Assembly: GCA_937951485.1 (NCBI GenBank)
Contig: CALEDJ010000019.1
Span: forward strand, 1 to 44,971
From: an uncultured bacterium
GTDB taxonomy: Bacteria > Hydrogenedentota > Hydrogenedentia > Hydrogenedentales > CAILVY01
DNA: 44,971 nucleotides
Direction of reading: 5' to 3'
Shown in pieces: positions 33,542 to 39,869 of the stretch. The position numbers were made by a program, and so were the translations under genes. Numbering within the stretch: position 1 is the first letter of the stretch; every line of letters starts with the position of its first letter. Below the pieces are notes generated by a model. The model saw nothing but the letters and a program-made list of their open reading frames with translations. It searched no databases and was not told the origin of the DNA.

Positions 33542-33569
33542 ATTATAGCACAAACTTCCGAATTTGCAA
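33542..33569 (-). promoter_or_regulatory. Strong minus-strand promoter, extended -10
   Basis: On the minus strand TTGCAA (33564-33569), 16 bases, then TATAAT (33542-33547) preceded by GTGC (TG-n). The only open frame downstream is the 30-residue membrane peptide; a small RNA is another possibility. The remaining sequence to 33898 is AT-rich at first and holds no plus-strand gene. Confidence 0.7.
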
Positions 33570-33898
33570 GACAAATTTCGTACATTATCTTGCTGCAAAA
33601 ATAGCCTCGAATTTTGCATTCATCAAAAATCCAGAATAACTCTATATGGCAGTTTTCCCCGCCTCAGGGCTTTCTCACGAAGAACGACGCTTTCGCGGGC
33701 ATATGCCTCTGTGTTATGTCAAGGCTATCCAAGGGGATCGTGTCGCTGGGCCAAAGGGCGCGGGCTGACAGGACTGAACCGCGAAGAAAACACATCGGCG
33801 GATGGACTTGCGGGAACAAGCGCGCTAAAATACCGGTTTCTGGGGAAAACATCTATCGCTCCCGGATGGGGACTTGCCGCTGTTCAGAGGAATTTGCC

Positions 33899-35209
33899 AT
33901 GGCTACGGAAAAAGAAGTACTGGAGGCGTTGCGCAACATTATTGACCCTGATCTGAAACGTGACATTGTGTCGCTGGGATTCATCAAGGATTTGCAGATA
34001 GACGGCGGCGCGGTGCGTTTCGCCATCGAGTTGACGACGGCGGGTTGTCCCGTCAAGGACCGGTTTCGGGAGCAGGCGGAAACACTGGTGGGGAAACTTC
34101 CCGGGGTAACGTCGGTGGGAGTGACCATGACCGCGATGAAGTCGCGCCGCCCGCCGGCGACGCGGCCGGAAACGCTGGACAAAGTGGGCGCGATTCTCGC
34201 CGTTTCATCCTGTAAAGGCGGGGTCGGCAAGTCCACGGTGGCGGCCTACCTGGCGCGCGCCATTCAGCGCGAAGGCCACCGCATCGGCCTGCTTGACACG
34301 GATATCTACGGGCCTTCCTTCCCAACCTTGTTCAACGCGCGCCAGCCGGAGGTGTATATCCGTGGTGAATTGCTACAGCCGGTGGCCGTGGATGGTCTGA
34401 AGACGATGTCCATGGGCTATCTGCTGGGCGACCGCCCGGCGGTGATGCGCGGGCCGATGGCATCGAACCACATCCTTCAGATGCTGCGGCAGACCGAATG
34501 GGGCGAATTGGATTACCTGATCATTGACCTGCCGCCGGGCACCGGCGACATTCAGTTGACCCTGGTGCAACAGGCCGCACTCGATGGGGCGATCATCGTC
34601 ACCACGCCGCAGGCGCTCTCCCTGGTGGATGTGGCGCGCGGCATCCTGATGTTTGAAAAGGTCAAGGTGCCGGTGCTGGGCGTGGTGGAGAACATGGCGG
34701 TCTTCACATGTGATGGATGCGGCAAACAGCATCATCTTTTCGGTCAGAGCAGCGCGACCCTGAAGGAACGTTTCGGACTGGAAACGCTGGCGAGCCTGCC
34801 CATTCTGCCGGGACTGTGTGACGCCTCGCGGCGCGACGCCGGCGCGGCAATCGCTGAATTTGCCGCGCTCGCCGACCGGGTGCATCGGGAATTGGGCAAG
34901 CGGCGCGCAGGCGGCCAACAAAAGCCGGAAGTGACGGCGGAAGACGCGCACATTGTCATCAAATGGCCGGACGGCGCGATGAGCCGCGTTCCCAACAAGG
35001 CGTTGCGGCTGGCGTGTCAGTGCGCGCTCTGCGTGCAGGAATTCACCGGCGATCCGCTCCTTGATCCCGCCAGTGTGCCGGAAAATATCCGCGCCGAGGA
35101 GATCGATCCCCTCGGCCATTACGCCGTATCCATCGCCTGGAGCGATGGTCACAGTTCCGGCATCTATTCATGGGATCATCTGCGGCGGGTGGCGGAAGCG
35201 TGTCAGTGA
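33899..35209 (+). CDS. mrp: Mrp/ApbC iron-sulfur carrier ATPase with DUF59 and DUF971 domains
   Basis: A 436-residue cytoplasmic protein with three parts. Residues 4-80 are a DUF59/MIP18 domain (LEALRNIIDPDLKRDIVSLGFIKDL, TAGCPVKD). Residues 95-330 are an Mrp/NBP35 P-loop ATPase with SSCKGGVGKST (Lys106, Lys111), LLDTDIYGPS, IIDLPPGTGDIQLT and the metal-binding ENMAVFTCDGCGK (Cys271, Cys274). Residues 350-430 are a DUF971 domain (HIVIKWPDGAMSRVPNKALRLAC). The protein assembles or carries Fe-S clusters. The fusion with DUF971 is known from other bacteria but is less common. ATG 33899 has AGAGG nine bases upstream. The 3' end overlaps the anti-sigma gene by seven bases (convergent). Confidence 0.95.
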   Translation: MATEKEVLEALRNIIDPDLKRDIVSLGFIKDLQIDGGAVRFAIELTTAGCPVKDRFREQAETLVGKLPGVTSVGVTMTAMKSRRPPATRPETLDKVGAILAVSSCKGGVGKSTVAAYLARAIQREGHRIGLLDTDIYGPSFPTLFNARQPEVYIRGELLQPVAVDGLKTMSMGYLLGDRPAVMRGPMASNHILQMLRQTEWGELDYLIIDLPPGTGDIQLTLVQQAALDGAIIVTTPQALSLVDVARGILMFEKVKVPVLGVVENMAVFTCDGCGKQHHLFGQSSATLKERFGLETLASLPILPGLCDASRRDAGAAIAEFAALADRVHRELGKRRAGGQQKPEVTAEDAHIVIKWPDGAMSRVPNKALRLACQCALCVQEFTGDPLLDPASVPENIRAEEIDPLGHYAVSIAWSDGHSSGIYSWDHLRRVAEACQ

Positions 35210-36069
35210 CCGGCCGTATCGGCGGGCGTTTCGATTTGTCGCCACGTTTCCTCAAGCCGGAAGATCACCGTCGGCCCCAACGCCGCGATGGCCGGCAGAT
35301 CGGGATGCCGTTCGCACAATGCGTGAAATTCTTCCGATTGGCGCAACAGCGGCGTCGCCGGTTCGCCCGCGTACCCTTCCTCGCGCCAGACCCCCTCCAC
35401 AAGCGTGAACGCCCGCGGGCCCACATGCTGGATAGGCATCTTCTGCGGGGCGCGCGCCCCCCCCAGCGCACTGGTCCGGACCGGATATTGCATGGCAACG
35501 CCGTCCCCGTGGACCTCCGGCTGCGGCATGTCCGCGCGCGGCGGTGAGGCCGGCGCTGCGGCGGCCTGTTCAGGCAATGCTTCTGTATGGGTGTCGGCGG
35601 TTGCGGCGGGTTCCGCAACCGCCAGAGGCGCGGGGGGCGGCGGCATCGGGCGCGCCATCTCCGCCTCGGTCATCAGGCCGCCCTTCGGCGCGGTCGGCGG
35701 CTCCTGAGCGCGGGTCAATTGCATGTGGTCCGGGGAAGGCGTCTGCATGCGCATCAGGAAGAGGCTCAGGACGGCGATCAGCCCGGCGGCGGCGAGCAGC
35801 CAGATGCGGCGCGTGGCCATTCTGCGCCCTGTGAAAAGCCGGACCTTGGGTCGCAGGCGTTGCTTCAGGCGTTCCTCGAAATCCCCCGGCGCGACTGCCG
35901 GTTCCAGGGCGCGATAGAGGTCGTCCACCTTTTTCATGCCGCCCAATATCCGCAGACATTCGGAGCATTCGGACAGGTGCGCCTCTATTTCGGCCTGCTC
36001 AAAAGGCGTCAGTTCGCCGTCCAGCAACGCCGAAAAGTCTTCGCGCATGGTGTCGCAGGAACGCATCAT
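35203..36069 (-). CDS. Anti-sigma factor (zinc-finger HC2 type)
   Basis: A 288-residue membrane protein. The N-terminal zinc-binding anti-sigma domain has HLSECSECL (His31, Cys35, Cys38). One membrane helix follows at about residues 87-107 (RIWLLAAAGLIAVLSLFLM). The periplasmic part is Pro/Ala-rich and then unassigned (ALGGARAPQKMPIQHVGPRAFTLVEGVWREEGY). It should hold the adjacent ECF sigma factor at the membrane until a cell-envelope signal arrives. The start ATG is one base beyond the sigma stop (TAA-C-ATG), so the two are translated in a coupled way. Start 36069 versus the neighbouring ATG 36066 cannot be separated. Confidence 0.85.
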   Translation of the reverse strand: MMRSCDTMREDFSALLDGELTPFEQAEIEAHLSECSECLRILGGMKKVDDLYRALEPAVAPGDFEERLKQRLRPKVRLFTGRRMATRRIWLLAAAGLIAVLSLFLMRMQTPSPDHMQLTRAQEPPTAPKGGLMTEAEMARPMPPPPAPLAVAEPAATADTHTEALPEQAAAAPASPPRADMPQPEVHGDGVAMQYPVRTSALGGARAPQKMPIQHVGPRAFTLVEGVWREEGYAGEPATPLLRQSEEFHALCERHPDLPAIAALGPTVIFRLEETWRQIETPADTAGH

Positions 36070-36070
36070 G

Positions 36071-36661
36071 TTACATCACTCCGCGCGCTTTCAGGCAGTC
36101 CCCCAGGCGTCGCCGCGCCTGGTTGAGGCGCGACTTGACCGTGCCTTCGGCGCAGCCCGCGCACGCCGCTATCTCCTCGTAGCGCAAGCCGTCGAAGACG
36201 CGCAGCACAAAGACCAGCCGCTGCGCTTCGGGCAGTGCGTCCAGGCACGCATCCAGGCTTTCTTCCAGTTCCCGGCGCTGGGCGAGACTGCGCGGCGTTT
36301 CGCGCGTCGTGGCGATGCCGGAACCGCCGTCCGCCGTCGCCTCCAGCGAGGCGCTCTTGTCCCGTCCCTTCCGATGCTGATCGCGCAGGCGATTCCGCGC
36401 CAGGTTCGCCGCGATGGTGAAGAACCACGTGGACACGCTCGCCTGGCCGGCGTACCCATGAATGCCCCGATAGGCCCGCACAAACGCCTCCTGGGCCACA
36501 TCGAGCGCATCGTCGCGGTTTCCAAGAAAACGAAACACAACGCCGTAAATCCGGTCCTTGTACCGGCGGACCAGTTCATCGAAGGCCGCATCATCGCCGG
36601 CCTGGCACTGCTCCACCAGATCGGCATCACTGCGACTGCGCGCTTCCTTGAGTAACACCAC
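36071..36661 (-). CDS. ECF RNA polymerase sigma factor
   Basis: A 196-residue sigma factor of the RpoE type. Region 2 (DADLVEQCQAGDDAAFDELVRRYKDRIYGVVFRFLGNRDDALDVAQEAFVRAYRGI... split around WFFTIAANLARNRLRDQHR) binds the -10. Region 4 (LDALPEAQRLVFVLRVFDGLRYEEIAACAGCAEGTVKSRLNQARRRL) binds the -35. Start codon GTG at 36661, with GGAG ten bases upstream; the second GTG at 36658 is equal in quality. Its own target promoters could not be recognised. It forms an operon with the anti-sigma gene. Confidence 0.93.
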   Translation of the reverse strand: MVLLKEARSRSDADLVEQCQAGDDAAFDELVRRYKDRIYGVVFRFLGNRDDALDVAQEAFVRAYRGIHGYAGQASVSTWFFTIAANLARNRLRDQHRKGRDKSASLEATADGGSGIATTRETPRSLAQRRELEESLDACLDALPEAQRLVFVLRVFDGLRYEEIAACAGCAEGTVKSRLNQARRRLGDCLKARGVM

Positions 36662-36825
36662 GAACGGCGCACTCCGTTGCCTCTAACCCCTTAGACACCT
36701 TTTTGCGGACGAAGTTCAATGCCTATTGTACGCCGCATCGAATCAGGAATAAAGGCGACCCGTGCAAAGAGAAGACCCCGGATTGCCGCGCTATGCTCCC
36801 CTTTGGCGGATATGACGGGATCATG

Positions 36826-37045
36826 AGGCATTTGCGAAATGGACTGCTTTGCGTTTAAGAAGCCGAAATATCCGGGATTCTTGATGCAGGCATTTGCGAA
36901 ATGAGCATTTTTGCCGACCCTGCGACCGACAACTCCTGCTATTTCCGACAGAAATTTTTCTGATGTTCCGTGAAAAAGCCTATTTCGCAAATGCCTCTTG
37001 ATGGAACCGAGGTTTGAAACACCCATGTCGCAAATGCCTCGGTTA
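36826..37045. repeat. Cluster of dispersed TTTCGCAAATGCCT repeats
   Basis: Four copies of a 15-mer. Two are in minus orientation (AGGCATTTGCGAAAT at 36826-36840 and 36888-36902) and two in plus orientation (36982-36996 and 37025-37039, the last with one change). Each plus copy is joined to a flank that is shared with the copy at 147-192. This arrangement of facing pairs can fold as a large hairpin. No transposase is seen. The 680-base gap from 36662 to 37338 otherwise holds no gene. Confidence 0.7.
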
Positions 37046-37300
37046 TGAGCGATGATTGCTTGTTACATTTTAGCGTAGTGGCATGCAGCGGGGGATGTAA
37101 GAGGCCATATAGTGCGCCCCTGCGATCTATGCCATTCCGCTGAAATGTCACGATTGCTTAAGTTGGCCAAGATGTTGCATTATCGGAGAATATCCCGTTA
37201 AAGATTTTGTCGGATAGTCATATCGGCGTTCTGTTGGAGACCTTCCGTCGCTGCTGTGGCGCGGTCGGGAGACCGGCCACAACGGGGTCGCCCATTGAAG

Positions 37301-37317
37301 CCGGCGCAAAGCGCCGG
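37301..37317 (+). promoter_or_regulatory. Hairpin in leader of PDZ gene
   Basis: CCGGCGC-AAA-GCGCCGG is a perfect 7-bp stem 21 bases before the ATG at 37339. An upstream GGTCGGGAGACC makes a second small hairpin. The leader may be structured; the only purine-rich ribosome site (GGAGG) lies right after the stem. Confidence 0.45.
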
Positions 37318-37338
37318 AGGCAAAGAAAAAAAGTTGTC

Positions 37339-38529
37339 ATGAAATCATGCATTCACTTCATCAACCGTGCGCTTGAGGTCCAACGGCCGGCATCAGTACT
37401 TCTCCTGATGGTCTTGGCCATTGCCCCTGCATTTGCGCAGGAGTGGATTGAGCACACCGCGCCAACAGCCGGGGCGCGCGGGCGCATCGTGGTGTCCGCG
37501 TGGCTGAACAGCGGCGGCCCCTATCCCTTCCTGCTGGATGCCTGCCTGCAATCGCCGGTGGTCGCGCAGGAGGCAGCGCAGTTGATCGGGTTGCCGTTGA
37601 AAAGCCATTCGCCGAACGTGACCGTTGTTGATGTGGAAAACTTCGTCGTCGCCGACCTGCCGCCGCATCCCGTCGAGATGGTGGTCGCGGATATCTCGGC
37701 ACTGGCCGGGCGCCTGGGAACCCCCCTTGCGGGGCTTCTTCCGGCGCAGCAGCCGGGCCTGGAAGTCACGATTGATCTCACCCATGCGCGGGTGTCATGG
37801 CGGCCGCTCGAACAGTCCACGTTGCCCAAAGCGGCGCGGACCGCGCCGCTGAGCATTGAAAAAGACGGCGCGCCGATGGTGTCTGTCCTGATCAACGGCA
37901 GGCATCTGCGCCGTCTTGCGGTGGATATCACGCGCCCGGACGCCATTGCGTTGTCGGAGTCGGAACTGCGGGCCGTCGGCGCGTGGGGCAATGACACGCC
38001 GGTGATGACGCTGTACACCGCGGACGGCCGGGCCGTGCGTTATCTCCGGCTGGCGCAATTTCGGGTGGACGATGCCGGCATGGACGACCCATTATGCGCG
38101 GTGTTGCCGCCGGGAAGCGCGGGCCGGATCGGAATTGATTTCCTTAAACTTTTTCGTGTGACGATGAACTTTGAACACGGTCTGATCGGTCTGGAGCGCA
38201 GCGATGCGCGGGTCTTCCGCGATGCGCCGGTCACGGGAACCGGCGCAAATCCCGGCCGATACCACGCGGGTCTCTGGCACTTGGATATCATCGAGGGGTC
38301 TCCCGCGCACCATGCGGGGCTTCGCCCCGGCGACCGCCTGCTCGCAGTGAACGGCGTTCCCGCCGCCGAAATGGCCCGCCGCCCCGGCGCAGGATATGAG
38401 GCGCTCGCGCCGATGCTGGCTCCGCCGCCCGGCACGACCGTCTTGCTCACCGTGGGACGCCCCAATCCCGCCCATCCGGCAGGCATGGATGAAATCAACG
38501 CACCCGTGGAATCCGCGACCCTGTTCTGA
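37339..38529 (+). CDS. Exported PDZ protein with aspartyl-protease-like domain
   Basis: A 396-residue exported protein. Signal peptide to about residue 34 (LLLMVLAIAPAFA-QEW). Residues 45-300 resemble two copies of the retropepsin-like fold (VSAWLNSGGPYPFLLDACLQSPVVAQ, VSVLINGRHLRRLAVDITRP); the first has DAC where active enzymes have DTG, the second has DIT, so catalysis is doubtful. A single PDZ domain follows near residue 315 (LDIIEGSPAHHAGLRPGDRLLAVNGVPA). The C-terminal strand GTTVLLTVGR closes it. It may sense or bind peptides. ATG 37339 has no close ribosome site; GGAGG lies 20 bases upstream. Confidence 0.75.
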   Translation: MKSCIHFINRALEVQRPASVLLLMVLAIAPAFAQEWIEHTAPTAGARGRIVVSAWLNSGGPYPFLLDACLQSPVVAQEAAQLIGLPLKSHSPNVTVVDVENFVVADLPPHPVEMVVADISALAGRLGTPLAGLLPAQQPGLEVTIDLTHARVSWRPLEQSTLPKAARTAPLSIEKDGAPMVSVLINGRHLRRLAVDITRPDAIALSESELRAVGAWGNDTPVMTLYTADGRAVRYLRLAQFRVDDAGMDDPLCAVLPPGSAGRIGIDFLKLFRVTMNFEHGLIGLERSDARVFRDAPVTGTGANPGRYHAGLWHLDIIEGSPAHHAGLRPGDRLLAVNGVPAAEMARRPGAGYEALAPMLAPPPGTTVLLTVGRPNPAHPAGMDEINAPVESATLF

Positions 38530-38713
38530 CAGGACGATCGCCACGCCTGCGCCATGGTTCCAGCATACAGGCCTTTGCAAATGGTCTTATTAATGCGATG
38601 ACGTATTTTTTCGGATAACACACATAATTTTGTCATTATGAGCCCACAAGGACTTATCCGGCGAAAATCCGCTCAAGGAAGGCACACCCCGCGGAAGTGG
38701 GGCTGAAGCGTGA

Positions 38714-38727
38714 ACAACATATGTTGT
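38714..38727. promoter_or_regulatory. Perfect 14-bp palindrome ACAACATATGTTGT
   Basis: A possible operator about 75 bases before the -10 of the MBL gene, in an AT-rich block. A second AT-rich inverted repeat (CATAAT..ATTATG, 38623-38640) lies 75 bases further left. Confidence 0.45.
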
Positions 38728-38787
38728 CCATTTCCTGGCATGCCAAAGCCTTCTTTCAGAAGCGCCTCGCATGGGATGTGGTTGGAA

Positions 38788-38796
38788 TGTTACACT
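38788..38796 (+). promoter_or_regulatory. Extended -10 promoter of MBL gene
   Basis: TGT directly before TACACT (38791-38796) gives an extended -10. No strong -35. It lies 28 bases before the ATG at 38824. Confidence 0.35.
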
Positions 38797-38823
38797 CTGC
38801 GAGGCTCACGCGGGAGATTGTGC

Positions 38824-39537
38824 ATGCAGATACTCAGGCATCTATACCAGGTGGGCGGGGATCTGAACGGCGTCACCTATGTGGGCATAGATGCGGGTTT
38901 CGACGACTGCAACACCTATGTTGTGGCCACGCCGGAAGGGCTGCTCCTTTTTGACTGTGGATGCGGCGACACGCTGGACCAGATTCATTCCAACATGCGT
39001 TATTGGGGGCTTGACCCGGCGGACATTCGCGCTTGTCTGCTCACCCATGCGCATCTGGACCACGCGGGCGCGGCATATCGCCTCAAAGCGGCGGGCGCCC
39101 GCCTCATCGCTCACGCCGAAACGGCGGATGCCGTCGCCGCGGGCGACGAACGCTGTTGCGGCTACTTGTACCACAAAACCTTCACTCCCTGTATCGTGGA
39201 CCAGCGCGTACAGGACGGCGAGGTCCTTACCGTGCTGGGCGTCCGCATCGAAGTCATGCACCTGCCGGGGCATTCCATGGGATGCACCGCCTACCTTTTC
39301 GAGCACGAGGGCAGGCGCATTGCGGTCAGCGGGGACATTATCGGCACCCTGCTGGCCGGCGACTTCGGCTGGAGCGGCTCCATAGACTTCAACAAACCGG
39401 TTTACACGGAATCGCTGCGGCGCTTCGCCCGCGTGGATACGGACATCATGCTCCCCGGCCACGGCCTTATCTATTTTCATCAGCCCCGCCGCCGCGTCGA
39501 GCAGGCCCTTAACGCGGCGCTTATGGAGTGGCGGTAA
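38824..39537 (+). CDS. MBL-fold metallo-hydrolase
   Basis: A 237-residue metallo-beta-lactamase-fold enzyme of the glyoxalase II-like group. The zinc site is complete: THAHLDHAG (His75, His77, Asp79, His80), LPGHSMG (His150), SGDIIG (Asp171) and LPGHG (His213). It should be a soluble cytoplasmic hydrolase acting on a thioester, lactone or phosphodiester. Two Cys runs (CGCGD, RCC) are notable. ATG 38824 has GGGAG eight bases upstream; an earlier ATG would add 38 residues with no family likeness. It is followed by the promoter region of the phosphate transporter. Confidence 0.88.
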   Translation: MQILRHLYQVGGDLNGVTYVGIDAGFDDCNTYVVATPEGLLLFDCGCGDTLDQIHSNMRYWGLDPADIRACLLTHAHLDHAGAAYRLKAAGARLIAHAETADAVAAGDERCCGYLYHKTFTPCIVDQRVQDGEVLTVLGVRIEVMHLPGHSMGCTAYLFEHEGRRIAVSGDIIGTLLAGDFGWSGSIDFNKPVYTESLRRFARVDTDIMLPGHGLIYFHQPRRRVEQALNAALMEWR

Positions 39538-39607
39538 TTCCCGTCAAATTCCGGCCAGACGCCGGTGGGGTATGGATCAGTCCCTTGAACGTCCCCAAAG
39601 GAGCGTG

Positions 39608-39662
39608 TTTGACGGTTGTTTAACGATATCCTAACAAGGGCCTAATATTGATTTTGTATCCT
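39608..39662 (+). promoter_or_regulatory. PHO-box-like array of four 11-bp direct repeats with -10
   Basis: Four cores repeat with a strict 11-base period: TTGACG (39609), TTAACG (39620), CTAACA (39631) and CTAATA (39642). This is the layout of PhoB/PhoP-type boxes, in which dimers bind 11-bp tandem repeats. TATCCT (39657-39662) lies nine bases after the last core and could serve as the -10. The gene downstream is a phosphate transporter fusion. The pattern is seen directly; the regulator is inferred. Confidence 0.65.
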
Positions 39663-39869
39663 GACGGCACGTATAAGAGGAAGGACCGGGTGTTTTGGGC
39701 TCCATGTGTGCGTGGGCGATAGATGGTCATATGACAACATGAAGAAGGGGATTCCCATCTGGGGAAAAGGACCATCCGGTTGCAATTTCCATGGAGTTGC
39801 TCCGCCAAACCACAAAGCGTTGAACAGAACATGAACGCGGCCGTTTGGATGGCCGTGAAGCGGGTTATT

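Noticed and set aside
33614-33898. Longer N-terminus of Mrp reading through from 33614
   Set aside because: The 95 extra residues lack family likeness, the region is AT-rich, and a good ribosome site precedes the ATG at 33899, where the DUF59 domain begins.
37240-37320. Possible c-di-GMP or cobalamin riboswitch before the PDZ gene (GGCGCAAAGC)
   Set aside because: CGCAAAGC is reminiscent of the c-di-GMP-I receptor element, but the GGGCAAACC-type part and the paired helices around it are missing. Kept only as hairpins.
39739-39834. 31-codon leader peptide overlapping ATG 39831 of the phosphate transporter by ATGA
   Set aside because: No ribosome site, no conserved character, and the transporter start itself is uncertain.
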